From assembly GCA_027946365.1 (NCBI GenBank), contig JAPEUQ010000002.1, positions 1,054,001 through 1,118,000 on the forward strand: DNA of 64,000 bases. Direction: 5' to 3'. Positions 1 through 15,659 of the stretch are shown here, in pieces. The position numbers and the translations under genes were made by a program. Position 1 is the stretch's first letter, and every line of letters starts with the position of its first letter. The DNA is from Kalmusia sp. IMI 367209. Lineage: Eukaryota > Ascomycota > Dothideomycetes > Pleosporales > Didymosphaeriaceae. The notes beneath the pieces were generated by a model. The model saw nothing but the letters and a program-made list of their open reading frames with translations. It was not told the origin of the DNA and searched no databases.

Positions 1-4300
<4,300 letters not shown>

Positions 4301-6258
4301 ATGTTCTCATGGATTACGGGCCCGCGGATCACTAATGCCATCGAGGACTTACAACCAGGTACGCGATCCTCGCCACGCGTCGCGTGCAAAAACCTAACTG
4401 CGCAGATCACGGACACGAAAGCACCTTCATTGATGTCCCCGAGACCCCAGCACACCAGTTCGCTGTCAAGGCCTTGAAGCGCGCCGTCTTCGGAACTCCA
4501 GCCCCGGACGACGCGAACAACGCAGGCAGAAAGCTACAAAAGAAGAACTCGCCCGACCTAGCGAACACAAAATTGCCCACGATCGTCGCCCCGAAAGAAG
4601 ATGCGCCGCCTCTGTCACCATCGAAGCAACCCGGTGGTATACTGATGACACCGGGAACTGCGAACAAGGGTCGCAAGTCTGTCTCGTTTGGTGCACATGT
4701 AGTCGACAACGAGGGGAAGCGCGGCAATCCTGGCCGCAGCGGCATACCGAATGATTGTCCTGGGAAATTTCCTAGTCCCTGGACTCCTGGCACAGAGCTC
4801 AAGTCTGCCACCGATAGCGAACAGAAGCCTCGCACAAAGCTTACGGCGGCACTGATGGATGCTCGGACAACAACACAACCAAGGAGTGGACAGAAGCCGA
4901 AAGCCAGGGATGACAGCGACATCACAATCGACATGGGCGCGCCGCGATCAGATTCTGGCAAATACTGGAAGGAGCAGTACGATGACTATAGGGAGAGAAG
5001 CGAGAAGGAGATGAAGAAGCTGATTTCAAAGCAACAGCTAGCCAAAAACTACGCGAAAAAGAAGGATGGTGAGGTCACAGAGCTGGTCACAAAACTGGAA
5101 CAAGAGCGCAAGCGATATCGACGGCGCGAGCAAGAGCTGGAGCAGCAAAACAAGGACTTCCAGGAGCGATTGAGGCAAGCTATGGCAGATAAGCTCTCTG
5201 CGGGAATAGAGGTCACAGCTCTGAAGAATCGTATTGCAACACTGGAGACGTCAATACCAGCAACTTCCTCCGAGTTACAGGGGAACAAGTCTTCCTCTCC
5301 ATTCCAAATTTTCGAGGACTCCAGTAAGAATGCGGAGGTTTCGCAAGCCGAGCAAGAAAGGGCGCTTGATGCTTCGTATCTCTCTCAGAAAGTTCGCGTC
5401 GTTTCAATCGGCAAGGAGAACTCTCCGCCTAAGCCGCGCCATGTCCGACGCCAAACCATGCCAGAGCCATCTTCCCTTCCACAAGTGTCACTCTCAGCGA
5501 CTTCACGATTAGGAACGGAGGCTGGGCAAGTGTCTACGATTTTAGGAAGAACGCCACGCGCCATTGTCTGTGAAGCTGAGCCTGTTGCAAATCGAATATC
5601 CGCCCCACCCCAAGAGCATGCGCCGACTCCAGTCCTCGCTGTTCGCAAAACTGATCCGAGTCACCAAAACCTGCAGCCCAAATCACCCGCTCCTGCACTT
5701 CCCTCAAGTCCGCTTCCGCAGCCTTCACCGGATCCTTGGATGATGGATGCTAACGAGAGTTCGGTTGGGCCGATGGACAAAATGGCACTCCCGATAGCAG
5801 GCGGAGGAGAGGTTAGAGGTTATTCCAGGCCAACTAGACCCGTCCATACTCGCCGCCACGGAGTAGCAAAGTCCATTTCCTATGCGTCAAGGATGGATCG
5901 TTCAAGGCCAGCTCCCGAAGCCGAGGATCCTCCTGTCTCCCAACCGAAGCCAACGGCGCCTATCTCTAGTATCAGTGGTTCCCAGAAATCTGCACCAGTG
6001 GAATTATACGCCCAGGTCACGGAGGCTCCTGGAGATGTAGAAGAGCCTGCGTCGAGTGCGCGTAAGACTGAGAATATCAAGTCATCTAGCGCTTTTCCTA
6101 CAGATCCACGATTCGATATTTCTAAGATCACAAGTCATCACGCTGAAGGTTCTTCGCAAGTCAAGCGCGAGCGCGTTCAAATGCTTCCCGTTGATCGTAA
6201 AGAGGAGGCGAGGCGGAGGTTGGAAGCAAGGAAGCAGAAGAAGTTGTTGGCTAAGTAA
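4301..6258 (+). CDS. Cut12-family spindle pole body protein
   Basis: Two exons, 4301-4358 and 4406-6258. The 47 bp intron has GTACGC donor, CTAAC branch point and GCGCAG acceptor. Splicing joins the conserved start MFSWITGPRITNAIEDLQP to DHGHESTFIDVPETPAH and gives 636 residues. The N-terminal tryptophan-containing motif plus a central coiled coil (about residues 203-305, starting YWKEQYDDYRERSEKE) is the signature of the fungal Cut12/SnaD spindle-pole family, which helps set mitotic commitment and spindle formation together with Polo and NIMA kinases. The rest is low-complexity, proline- and serine-rich and probably phosphorylated. The C-terminus is strongly basic (REEARRRLEARKQKK-like). The first exon is very short, so the gene would be mis-started if the intron were missed. 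Transcribed divergently from GCN2 and convergently with PTH1. Family assignment rests on the end motif and coiled coil as I recognise them. Confidence 0.82.
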
Positions 6259-6657
6259 TCTGCTTGAAGAAGGTGGCCTGTTCTCCAAACTTGTATTATT
6301 TTCTAGTTCATGGTCTCAGGTGGGCATTTTTAAATTTGGGTAGGCGTTTCTGGTCATAGCGGCTATCTGCCCACGTTTTGTCTTTGTTACGGCGTCTAGA
6401 ATTGTATCGCTGAGGTAGGTTATCGGTGCATTTACTCTGGGGAGCACTGCATAATACCCGTACCATCTGAATGCATTCAATCATCTTTCTTGTTGTATTG
6501 TTACAAATCTATGTGCCTTTTGTAAGCTCTCTAGTTGGGTATCACTTGCGACAATCCGGGTCTTCTATGCCTCTCATCGTACACCGCCAAAACACGAAAC
6601 GCCTAGTATGTGAAATCCTTCCATATCATGCGATTCCACCTCTTCCTGCTCCCTCGT
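6259..6657. other. 3' intergenic space between convergent genes
   Basis: 399 bp hold the 3' UTRs and transcription ends of the Cut12 and PTH1 genes. No coding sequence or repeat was recognised. Confidence 0.5.
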
Positions 6658-7620
6658 CTACCTCTTCCCCTCACTGATCTCCCGCAGTGCCGCGAAAACC
6701 CCTACGCTCGCCTTCTCCATCGCCCTCATTTCCCCTCCATTCATCTTCCTCAACACATATTGCGCCACCACATCCGGCGCTCTACTCTCCGGCCGCCCAA
6801 TACCAACCCCCACACGCCACCACTTCACGCCGCCCAGACTCGCTTGGCAGCTCTTCAGCCCATTGTGACCTTTCGCGCTCGCCCCGCCGTCTTTCACCGT
6901 GACTTTGCCCAACGCGCTTTCTAGTTCATCGTGAACGACTACGAGCCGAGCTTCCAGTCCTTCTCCGCGTATCTGAGAAGAGAATTCGTTCCACGCTTTC
7001 TTCACGCCCTTGCCGCTGACATTCATGAGTGAAGTGGATTGCCAGAATGTCCAGTCATCCCCGCCTTCGGGTGGTCCTCGCGGGATTTCTTTCGTGAAGC
7101 CGCGGAAGACCCCGAAGCTGTACGTTGTGTTGTCTGGTCGGGAAACGAGGCCTGAGAGGCCCTTCGTGAAGGGTCGGTAATTTTTTCTTGATGCGAGGTG
7201 TGAGAGGATGGTGTGGCCCGCAGAATGCAGGGTATTGGCGTAGGTGGAGCCCGGATTTCCAACGGAGCAGATTAGGAGAGGGTAGGATTTGGTGGCGGCA
7301 TTGCTTCCGAGGGGCATTGGGATGAGGGTCGGGCGTATTGAGGCGGAGGACTGCGGTCCTTTGATTTGGCGCGCTGGGTTATTGGGTGTGCGCTTCCGGG
7401 CGGGTTCGGTGTCGCTGGACGGAGGAGTGGGCAGGTCGGCTATGCGGTTGTGTTTCTTTTGTTTGCGTTTGTCTCTTCGCGATATGGGGTTTTCCAATAC
7501 GGGTGGTGAGTCGTTCGCGCTGGCTACGAAAGCTTGCGCATCGACGTTTTTTGATGCATGATCGTCGGCGATCGGCGCAGGGGTGTCCACGTGCGCACGT
7601 GTGGTCGCGTTTCTGCCCAT
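6658..7620 (-). CDS. Peptidyl-tRNA hydrolase (PTH1 family) with disordered N-terminal extension
   Basis: Single exon, 320 residues. The start is taken at the ATG at 7620-7618; an upstream in-frame GTG is not a credible eukaryotic start. Residues 1 to about 105 are disordered and include a basic patch (RRDKRKQKKHNR) and a PTPPSSD stretch. The PTH fold runs from about 108 to the end and keeps the family's functional residues: VGNPG (Asn), the histidine in NTLHSAGH, MNVSG, the VHDELE aspartate and KGHNGLK (Asn). The enzyme cleaves the ester between tRNA and nascent peptides that drop off ribosomes. Bacterial-type PTH1 in fungi is often mitochondrial. The basic leader could act in targeting, but it also contains acidic residues, so this is uncertain. 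Divergent from RAD14, convergent with Cut12. Confidence 0.92.
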   Translation of the reverse strand: MGRNATTRAHVDTPAPIADDHASKNVDAQAFVASANDSPPVLENPISRRDKRKQKKHNRIADLPTPPSSDTEPARKRTPNNPARQIKGPQSSASIRPTLIPMPLGSNAATKSYPLLICSVGNPGSTYANTLHSAGHTILSHLASRKNYRPFTKGLSGLVSRPDNTTYSFGVFRGFTKEIPRGPPEGGDDWTFWQSTSLMNVSGKGVKKAWNEFSSQIRGEGLEARLVVVHDELESALGKVTVKDGGASAKGHNGLKSCQASLGGVKWWRVGVGIGRPESRAPDVVAQYVLRKMNGGEMRAMEKASVGVFAALREISEGKR

Positions 7621-8111
7621 AGTGAAGTCTGCGTGTCGTGGTATTTGTAGGGCTTCTTGCACAGCATGATAGATGCTGTGGTGAGTTATAGCTGTTCCTA
7701 AAAGCTAAGTTTGTGGGTCAAAGACTCATTGTGAACCGCAGGCAAAGGCGTAGTAAAGGGTACAGCCACAGCGAAGAGTCATATGTGATTTGTAAGGGCG
7801 GTATGGTGGAGCAGTGCAAACAAGAGCGCCCTTTTCATGGACCTGGCACCCAGCAGTGATTACGTTCTTGATCATACCCTCCTAGCAAATTTCGGCCGAT
7901 CTTGAGTGGAAATGTCTGATACTTAATGTGAAAGATAATGCGGCAAAATCTCTTGGCGTGCATCATCACTCACTGAGGAACCGTAGCCTCGACGCCACTT
8001 TTATTTACCTCGCGAACTTCGCAACCTATCGCCTATCTGCTCCCTAGGCCTTCTCAGAGAGATATTCTGCAGTAGCTAGGCATACCTCGATTCTTCCACT
8101 ATTAGTACATC
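7621..8111. promoter_or_regulatory. Divergent promoter region between PTH1 and RAD14
   Basis: 491 bp between opposing start codons. Pyrimidine-rich stretches near 8010-8060 precede the RAD14 start, as is common upstream of fungal start sites. No specific operator recognised. Confidence 0.4.
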
Positions 8112-9390
8112 ATGTCGGAGAGGCCCTCAACACCACCACGGGCAATGCGCTCGGCGGGTAAGCTACCACCAAATCCGCTCACCCCAGAGCAAATCCGGCG
8201 AATGGTAAGATCGATACTTTCGCCATGCCTGACACCATACTGACATTTTCATGTAGGAAGAAGCTCGCCTCAAATCCAAAGCGGCAGCTCAACAAGCACA
8301 AGCTGCAAGACCTACGCCCCCACCCGTCGCAGGCACTAAACGCGCATACTCCTCCATAAACGCTTCGAATACCCCCGCACAATCGCGCGATGCGAACGCA
8401 GTATCTCCGGCAAAGCGCGACCAGAATGGCTTCATCCCGCCACCGGCAAATGATCTCATCCAACCTGCGAAGAACTTTGGACGTTCGGAATACATTGAGT
8501 ATGACTTCAGTAAGATGACAGATACAAAAGGTGGCTTCTTGAGTACGGATGATGATCCACACAATCGCGCAATGTGGAGTGGTCGAGGAAAGGAGGAAGA
8601 AAAACCAGCAAGCATGACGCTTGCCGAATGGGAGCGAGAGCGCATCGCAAGGAAATTGAGAGAGGGTCGAGCTGGAAAATACGAGCCCGGCATATCCATC
8701 CTAAACCAAGCAGATGGTCGAGATGAAGAGGAGCAAGCCGCTCTCCTGGCAGCCGCCCAGGAAGACGGCCCAGAATACAAAGGCAAATACGGCGACGGCA
8801 AACGCGACATCAAAGGCAAATGCCGTGAATGCAATTCACTCGAAGTCGACTGGAAATGGCAAGACGTCTTCGACATCTCTGTCTGTAACGCCTGCAAGGA
8901 TAAGTTCCCCGACAAGTATTCGCTCCTCACCAAAACAGAAGCCCGTGAAGACTACCTCCTTACGGACCCAGAACTCAAAGATGAAGATCTCCTACCCCAT
9001 CTTGAGCGCCCTAATCCACACAAAACAAATTGGAATAATATGCAGTTGTTTCTCCGCTTGCAGGTCGAGAGGTACGCCTTCTCGCCTCAGAAATGGGGTA
9101 GTCCAGAGGCACTGGACGAAGAGTACGAGAAGAGGCAAAAGGTGACAAAGGCACGGAAGGAGAAGAAGTTCAATAAGAAGTTAGAGGATTTAAAGAAGAG
9201 AACGAGGGTTGAGGCATATAAAAGGGCGCGGATGGGCGGTGGAGAGGAGGTCCAATTCGGGCAGAAGTTGAGGGGGGTTGGGGATAAACATGTGCATGAG
9301 TGGGGCAGGAGTGTGTTGAATAGAGATACCGGGCTAAGTAGGAAGAGGTGTGAGGAGTGTGGAATGGAGGTAGAGGAATTAGAATTCTAA
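8112..9390 (+). CDS. rad14: DNA repair protein RAD14/XPA homolog
   Basis: Two exons, 8112-8204 and 8257-9390. The 52 bp intron has GTAAGA donor, CTGAC branch and ATGTAG acceptor. The 408-residue protein has the XPA zinc finger as Cys220-X2-Cys223 and Cys241-X2-Cys244 (CREC and CNAC), followed by the conserved segment DKYSLLTKTEAREDYLLTDPEL. Next come LERPNPHKTNWNNMQLF (DNA-binding core) and a lysine/arginine-rich helix. The end has a CxxC-like pair (KRCEECGMEVEE) preceded by HVHEWG. XPA/Rad14 verifies damage and positions the excision complex in nucleotide excision repair in the nucleus. Residues 1-80 are disordered, as usual for the family. Length and motif order fit fungal Rad14. Confidence 0.96.
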
Positions 9391-9751
9391 CATTCAAAAG
9401 ATAGGCCGATACCTAGAAACACTTGCCAGGTTTTCGATAGAGTTGCATAGTGACGAAAGCAAGCCAATGTTGGATTTAGTACTCCAGCCTTGTACCCTTT
9501 TCATAGTCAACTGACAAGCTTTAGAAGATTCTTTCGCTATAATGTATATACTATAGAACATAACTCGTAATATTAACTTCTCTCAGCAGACAAAGTCTCC
9601 TAAATAGAACCTTGACCGCCTATTTACTTCGATCCTGTTCCTAGCTGTAGAGCAATAGTCTTCTTAGCCCAACAGAGATAGCTCCGGACATTTTGAGCTG
9701 GTGTTTTCTCAACGCGAAGTACCAAATTGCGGCTACCATTACCTTTAGCAT
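9391..9751. other. 3' intergenic space
   Basis: 361 bp between the RAD14 stop and the pectate lyase stop (convergent genes). It is AT-rich around 9540-9600. No gene or repeat recognised. Confidence 0.45.
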
Positions 9752-11040
9752 CTACAGGCTTAGCGTCGCTCCCGCAACTCCCACGACAGCAGCTTTGACG
9801 TTTGCACTGCCCAAAAGGCTGTATGTGTATGGCACACTGGTAAGTGACCCAGCCGGCGCTTCGTTCGTGCCCTGTCCAAGAAGTACATCTCTAACAACAG
9901 CATAGCCGTCTTTTGCGATGATATCATCATTCGTACCTTCGAAGACCTTTTCAAAAAATCAGCTTTAGATAACAGAAATCAGCAATTTTCTTACTGAGGA
10001 TTCGATGAGCAGTTGTGCACCTGCACGTGTTCGTACACCGTCATCTAGGTCTTGCCAGAAGTTGTTGAAAAGATGACCCGTCCCGATTCGAAACATGGGG
10101 CCACGGCTATAGAGGTTGTAGAAGTGATTGTTGGCATAGGTGACGCGACTAGATTATTGATGAAGATTTCAGCCGGGCTTCGCAAAATATAGGCATCTGA
10201 CTGTACATACAGGTGACCCGAATCTTCGGCTTGATTGTTGTCGCTGTGACCGACTAGAGAGCCTTTCCAATGGTCATGCAGATAAGAGTTCGAAATTGTC
10301 ACATAATCCTGTATTTTCCGTTATTAGAATTTCCCTGTCAAAAACTTCCCAACGTCAAAATTAGATAAGAATCGCACTTACAGACGCCCTGGTAACATCC
10401 ACTAATCCGTCATAGTAATCCTTGTCGTGATCGCGGTCATTGCTCAGGTCAACATGGTCGACCCACACATTCGTCGAGTACTTGATCGTGATCGCATCTT
10501 CGTACGTTGCAAGTACTTTTGAGTGTACCGTGTTTCTGATGATCACGTTCGAGGAGTGATTGAGAAAGAGGCCGATGCCCACGAGCTTGCCGTTGCGGCC
10601 GATAATGGATTTGTTGGAGCCAACGAGGACTTTGGCAGCGCCTGTGATGGTACCAGAGACAACGACTATCCGGGGTGTGGTGTCGGCAACTGCGCTTGTG
10701 AAGGCTGGCAGGGTGCTGACCGTCACTGTTGAGCCGCCTTTGCCACCAGATGTACTGTGAGGAATTAGTAGGCGATAGGCGATCGTCAGAATTATTCGAA
10801 TTATTCAAAAATAGTATTGAGTTGCCCTAACTAGCAACAGCAAATAGTGGAAACTCAAGGTCGAAGCTTGGTTCAAGTGAAATAGAATTGTAAAAAGATG
10901 AGACATAAAAAGCAATACAAAAAGCCTCACCCAGACCCCAGTGTACAATACCCAACTGTACACACATCGTTGATCGATGCAGCAGTAGCGAACCCAAAAT
11001 AAGTCGTTATAATGGCAAATGTTGCTCCCAGATAATGCAT
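9752..11040 (-). CDS. Secreted pectate lyase, PL1 family
   Basis: Five exons: 11040-10931, 10754-10382, 10308-10211, 10148-9995 and 9946-9752, giving 309 residues. All four introns have GT-AG borders and preserve frame. The first is unusually long (176 bp, 10930-10755). The start MHYLGATFAIITTYFGFATA is a signal peptide. The mature protein shows the PL1 parallel beta-helix signatures: VVVSGTITG, NKSIIGRNG, NVWVDHVDLSND (calcium-binding aspartate region), YYDGLVDVTRASDYVTISNS, DHWKGSLVGHSDNN and SRGPMFRIGTGH (catalytic arginine strand). It cleaves de-esterified homogalacturonan of plant cell walls by beta-elimination and needs calcium. Spliced length matches fungal PL1 enzymes (about 310-330). 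A TATA box lies about 50 bp upstream. Intact. Confidence 0.93.
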
Positions 11041-11090
11041 TTTGGAAGGCACTGTTGTATGCAATGACCAACTTGAATATTGCATTTGCC

Positions 11091-11098
11091 TTTATATA
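11091..11098 (-). promoter_or_regulatory. TATA box of the pectate lyase gene
   Basis: On the minus strand this reads TATATAAA, about 51 bp before the ATG at 11040. Position and match suit a TATA element of a regulated secretory gene. Confidence 0.5.
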
Positions 11099-12080
11099 GC
11101 TACTTTCTAGACAGGGTTACCCGGTCGGTTGCAAATCCCGTACTCCGTGATTCCCGTACTATTATATTGGTAGATGATCAGGGGTACTGTTTTTCTTGTG
11201 TAGTGTTCGTGATGATTGGCGATTTCACGTTGCTCTCTGAATCCTCATTGGCGGATAATTGTTACACTGCTATATCTACAAGCTGCCCTATGCCTGAGAA
11301 AGATAAGTTCGAGGGGTTATGTTGTCCCAGCAATTAAACAATAAACCACGCAACCAGTAAATGTTTTCTCCTCTCCTGTCGCGGTGGTGATGCCAAGGTC
11401 AGATCGGTGAAAATAGGCTCACGTGATAAGACTATAGCAGTCACTTTCAAAGCCGGGTATCTAACTAGTAGTAAGAGTCCGTTCCGAAGTAGTAGTCTAT
11501 GGACTGTAAGGTCATTAAGCGTCATTTTCGTGAGCAATAATGTTGAACCTGGAGACATTTCAAGTCGCATTGCCATATTGGGCTTGTACTGACAACTCCG
11601 ACTGTGAGATAGTGCTCGGATACCATATTTATCCATACCAAAAGAGATGAGTTCAGATAAATCTTGAATGATTCTATGTAGAGTCTTGCTTAGTGCAGCC
11701 TTATAAGAGTGCTTCACATTTAACTGTGAAACATACTGTATCATATCCTGTTTCAATAATACATTCGCTAAAACGCCAGAACTTCAATTTCAAGGCCCTT
11801 AAAAATTTGTCGGTCATGGCATGTGTAGTTCAAAGTACGCATGGGTGTTCTCGTCTTTGCTTTCTTCACTTCCCGACAGCGATATGAGCTACGCAATCAT
11901 GATCTTCCGTGCATACTAGTAGGCTAGCTCCCAAAACGCGTTGGGACGATCGCGAACATGTATGGTCGTGTACTGATGTACAGGCTTAACCAAGTCTAGT
12001 TGCAAGACATTCCTGCAGCCTTTTTCAACATGACATCTAGTATAAACTAAAGCATCAATTCAATCGTGAACTTACTACCC
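11099..12080. other. Intergenic, no supported gene
   Basis: A 140-codon minus-strand frame (11756-11334) is open but resembles no family I know. It has no clear upstream promoter and its flanks are full of stops. The rest is unremarkable moderately AT-rich sequence. Confidence 0.35.
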
Positions 12081-12084
12081 TCCT

Positions 12085-13125
12085 ATTGAGTTTCTACCCT
12101 ACGAGCGCGCGAGAGATCTTGACCTTGAGCGAGTCAGTGGCACTTTCCGTGGTCCACTTCATGATATTTCAACACTCGTGAAAGACAACATGAACACCGC
12201 CCAGGAATTGGGACTGTCGACCACCTGTGGTATCCTGGCTCTTGTTGGTGCAATCCCAAAAAAGAATGCCGCTATCATAGATCGTCTTCTCGCCGCTGGT
12301 GCAATCATCCTAAGCAAGATAAATCTCTCGGAATGGGCTTGGTGGAAATCCGACCTCGCCGATTCCGGCTGGTCCGCTGTAGGAGGATAGACGCAGTCCG
12401 TGTACGAGGCGGGTTCCGCAAGGTTGAGTCAAACAATAGCCACAGTGTAAGTACATACACTTTTCCCAAATTGAGAGGCACCTACATCTGCCCCACTGTA
12501 TAGAGCCCTGATTGAATCCCCTCAGGCTTTACCGTTGCCGTCGGCTTCTCCCCTGTCGCGATCAGCACTGTGACTATAGGCTCGCTCATGAATCCAAGTG
12601 ACAGGGCAGCATTATAATCAATCAAACCTACACTCAAGCTCTTTCTACAGGTTGGTATCATTATATACCGCATGAAGCCGGCTCCACCGGTCCAATGACC
12701 AAGTCGCCCTAAGATCTGGCAGATCTTCTCGATGTACTCATCGACCCGACCCAGACAACTATCCAGGAGGTGGTAACGGACCGAATGTTCCATGAGATTC
12801 TAGCATATGCGAAGAAGATTGTGGGTCTGCAAGAAATTGTCAAAGCACTCGACGACAATGAGGTGGATGTCGTATTAGGTCCAGGTGATAGGGTATTGTT
12901 TCAAATAGCTGGCGCGGTAGGTTACCCGGTTGCAACATTGCCACTGGGCTATATTGATTTCAATGGCAGACCCTTTGGGCTACAGATGACTACCAAAGCA
13001 TACCAAGAAGCCCTGATTGTTCAGGTCCAGGGCGCATGGGAGGCAACATTCCCAAAGCATCAAGCACCACCGCTGGGCCAAGTCATGCCAGGTAATCAGG
13101 GAATTAGTTCAAGAGTTTTTGTTTT
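12085..13125 (+). pseudogene. Degraded amidase-signature-family gene
   Basis: Fragments of a fungal amidase (amidase-signature hydrolase) lie in order on the plus strand. The first is FRGPLHDISTLVKDNMNT with LSTTCGILALVGAIPKKNAAI (12150-12270), then AAGAIILSKINLSEWAWW and GWSAVGG. A later segment reads FTVAVGFSPVAISTVTIGS with DRAAL and SIKPTLKLF. The C-terminal part reads VDVVLGPGDRVLFQIAGAVGYPVATLPLGYIDFNGRPFGLQM (about 12870-12990). It is broken by a TAG after GWSAVGG where the family has Gln (CAG to TAG), TAA codons in the AAL-SIKPT and TKSP-DLADLL segments, at least two frameshifts (near 12405 and 12670), and loss of roughly 150-170 residues between the TKSP/DLADLLDV segment and the C-terminal part. 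A splice donor (GTAAGT at 12447) is still visible. Non-functional. Confidence 0.8.
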
Positions 13126-13159
13126 AAGTAGTGTGTTACCACAACATCTGTGATACGAA

Positions 13160-13970
13160 ACTATACATCTAGCCCTCGTTTTTATTTTCAGACAGTAGTC
13201 GTAAGGAAACAATTTCCACCTTTTTCTCACGCCGTCCGTTGCCCCTACGCACAACACACCAAAGGAATGCTAAGACGATGTTATGCTCACATCTACCATC
13301 TTATTGGAACCCTCATGTCGACCTCGGCTTCTCGCGAGACCTTCCGGAGTATGAGCACGCGAAGCCTCACTATGTGGCTAGAGATCTACCTGCAGGCATA
13401 AGATTAGAGATACGCGATGATATTCCTGTAAGAGATAAACGAGGGACCGAAGACAAGCTAGATCCTGCTAAGCACGGCTTTTAGATCGTGCGCCTACAGG
13501 GAAACGTGGCAAGCTTGGATCCTTGCAATACCAGAAGCAAGAGTATATTGTAGCTACCACAGCTCTTCAAGGAGTCGCTCGGAGCTTCCCTTTGTAATTG
13601 ATCACAATTTCGAGTACGCATATCAGTCAGGTTTTTGTACATAGTCTTTGACTGGTTAATTCGGTAGTCTCGATCGAGTAATTCCACCAATGTAAAATTC
13701 GATGCCCTTGCGGGAATATCGGCTAGACCAAGTACTTCAGTAGAGTCCGCATATATCAGTACGTCCAAATGTATGCTCACCATTTTCATCTCCGAAATTG
13801 AATAGCTTTGGTCTCACTTCGCTTGGGGCAGCAATACTTTCAGCCTGGATGTTTCTCATTATCAACAACCTTAGATATATCCTGTCACACGTCTCGATTT
13901 TCACAGCATGTGAGATGGTAGAGAAGGGAAGAAACGGTCGCTCTCCTATTTAAGCCACATCAACATGACT
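13160..13970. other. Intergenic, possible gene relic
   Basis: No intact gene. A plus-strand stretch around 13290-13480 (including RDDIPVRDKRGTEDKLDPAKHGF) looks protein-like and could be debris of an oxygenase-like gene, but I could not tie it to a family. Confidence 0.25.
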
Positions 13971-15494
13971 CTACGGTGCAGACCTCGAAGGCTCCCCTAT
14001 TTGAGTTAACCACCCCTTTAAATCTTCTACTACGCGCTCTGCAAGTGTTGTCTCAACAACTGTGTTCTGCCAAGTACAAGTGATGACTAGCTCTCCACCT
14101 TTCACAGAAACAGCATCAATCAATAGGGCAGCATCTGGGATGTGCGCGCTTAGGGTGAACTGCGCTCTGCTGATTCTCCACGTCTCCTGCCCTTCGTTAC
14201 TCGGATTCGCTTCTCTTTTCGGTGTCCCATCCAATACGCCAAGATTCGATATGCCCCACGAAAGCGCCCTCGGCTTCCGACTTTCCTTCTCAAAGAGCTC
14301 CCGCGCGTTAGAAACAAACTTCATCAGACCAACTCTGTCATTTTTGAGGCCTTTTTGTAGACGTTTTTCGATCTCCTGGCGTACCTTGGATGACACCAAC
14401 CAGAGAAGATCAAGTTGATCACCAGAGAGGCGGTCCTCTTGGGACTGATTGACCAGCTGAGAACGCACTTGCGCCACGAGAGCGCTATCGAATTCATGCG
14501 TCCTATTCGTCACATAATTTGCCATGGTCGTGCTCGGCTCCAGCCACGGGTAGTTCGGCGGATGGGATGGCAAGAAACGTCGCTGATCTATCGCCGTGAG
14601 ACATGCGAACGCGGGTGCTGCCTTCTCATCAAGTTGGCGAGCCAGTGAGAACAGGGCTAGTCCGTGTAACGTGGCCGTGAGCGTGGTTTTGTGGCTTCGA
14701 CAGGCTGTCAAGATTCCGGATAGCGCGCTGTCTGCGATTATGCAGGTTCGAAATTGCGTTTTGTAAGGCGAGGTTTTGACGGGTGCCCATTTTGCTTCGC
14801 TCGGGTTTTGGAAGAGAGAAGTTGGTTTGCTCTCATTCCAGCCTTGTCTTAACAAGAATCCGGGAGACATGGGCAGCTTTACGAACTGCTCGGTGGCTGG
14901 AGGGAATCGGCTGGGTGCATCGGGGTAGTCTAGTTTGAGGTTGTCTGTGTGAGGAGGAGCTTCATTTTGTTGTTCCGCTGCTAAGGCCGCGAGAAGCTTA
15001 TCGTGGAAGATCTTGCCACCCATGCCATCAGTATGTGCATGGTTCCAGGTGAACACAACATCGAGGTCATTGATCCTGGCGTGGTGTAATACAACAATCC
15101 TCCATCCCGGGCCGACACCCAGCTCGGAGAATACAGTATCCAGCTCCGATGAAATCTTTTCCTGTAAGACCAACTGGCGGTTAGCCAAGCCATCAAGTGA
15201 GATCCACTCGACGTGATGTTCCAAGTTTACGCTGTTGATGTGAGCCCATACTGGCTTCTTCGATAACGCGCCTTCGATAGAGACTTGGAGCATAGGCGAA
15301 TCCGAAACCACTCGTGCAATAGCTGCGTATACAACATTTTTAAGATTTGACTGAGGATCCTGATGGGCGGTAACGTCTCCTGGAATTGCGTAACGGCACG
15401 TTGTTGAGACACCGCGATGGTACCCGAGAGTATACTGTGCGAGTTCATACTGCTCGCTACGCCATGTGAGAATCAAAGCTTGACTGGGTTGCAT
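13971..15494 (-). CDS. Acyltransferase of the alcohol acetyltransferase/condensation-like superfamily
   Basis: Single exon, 507 residues, starting at ATG 15494 (MQPSQALILTWRSEQYE). The HxxxD active-site motif is present as His152-Ala-His-Thr-Asp156 followed by GMGGK, typical of the CoA-dependent acyltransferase fold shared by alcohol acetyltransferases, trichothecene-type acetyltransferases and NRPS condensation domains. Other family-like segments are QYTLGYHRGVSTTCRY near the start, LTATLHGLALFSLARQL in the middle and LSWGISNLGVLDG in the C-terminal half. No signal peptide, so cytosolic. The substrate cannot be read from sequence: volatile-ester formation or secondary-metabolite acetylation are both possible. 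There is no adjacent synthase gene that would indicate a biosynthetic cluster. Confidence 0.8.
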   Translation of the reverse strand: MQPSQALILTWRSEQYELAQYTLGYHRGVSTTCRYAIPGDVTAHQDPQSNLKNVVYAAIARVVSDSPMLQVSIEGALSKKPVWAHINSVNLEHHVEWISLDGLANRQLVLQEKISSELDTVFSELGVGPGWRIVVLHHARINDLDVVFTWNHAHTDGMGGKIFHDKLLAALAAEQQNEAPPHTDNLKLDYPDAPSRFPPATEQFVKLPMSPGFLLRQGWNESKPTSLFQNPSEAKWAPVKTSPYKTQFRTCIIADSALSGILTACRSHKTTLTATLHGLALFSLARQLDEKAAPAFACLTAIDQRRFLPSHPPNYPWLEPSTTMANYVTNRTHEFDSALVAQVRSQLVNQSQEDRLSGDQLDLLWLVSSKVRQEIEKRLQKGLKNDRVGLMKFVSNARELFEKESRKPRALSWGISNLGVLDGTPKREANPSNEGQETWRISRAQFTLSAHIPDAALLIDAVSVKGGELVITCTWQNTVVETTLAERVVEDLKGWLTQIGEPSRSAP

Positions 15495-15659
15495 GTACTT
15501 ACTTATACCCCAGGGGACGAACAGTTTTGTGACTGTCTACATTCTTTGACATCTTCTCGCTAGAACGGAAATTTATTAACAAAGTTTTTTTTTTGAGCAG
15601 AGCAATATAAATCAAGTAGGACTTGAAACATCGAAAGACAATACTATGTAGCACCAAGA

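Noticed and set aside
4407..4961. 184-codon minus-strand frame inside the Cut12-type gene
   Set aside because: It is the mirror of a coding exon in a low-complexity region, with no independent signals.
11334..11756. 140-codon open frame on the minus strand
   Set aside because: No family resemblance, no splice-compatible neighbours and no promoter signal; it may be chance or a relic.
13240..13500. Protein-like run (RDDIPVRDKRGTEDKLDPAKHGF) possibly from a CmcJ/GA4-desaturase-like enzyme
   Set aside because: Too short and without the following family motifs, so resemblance could be coincidental.
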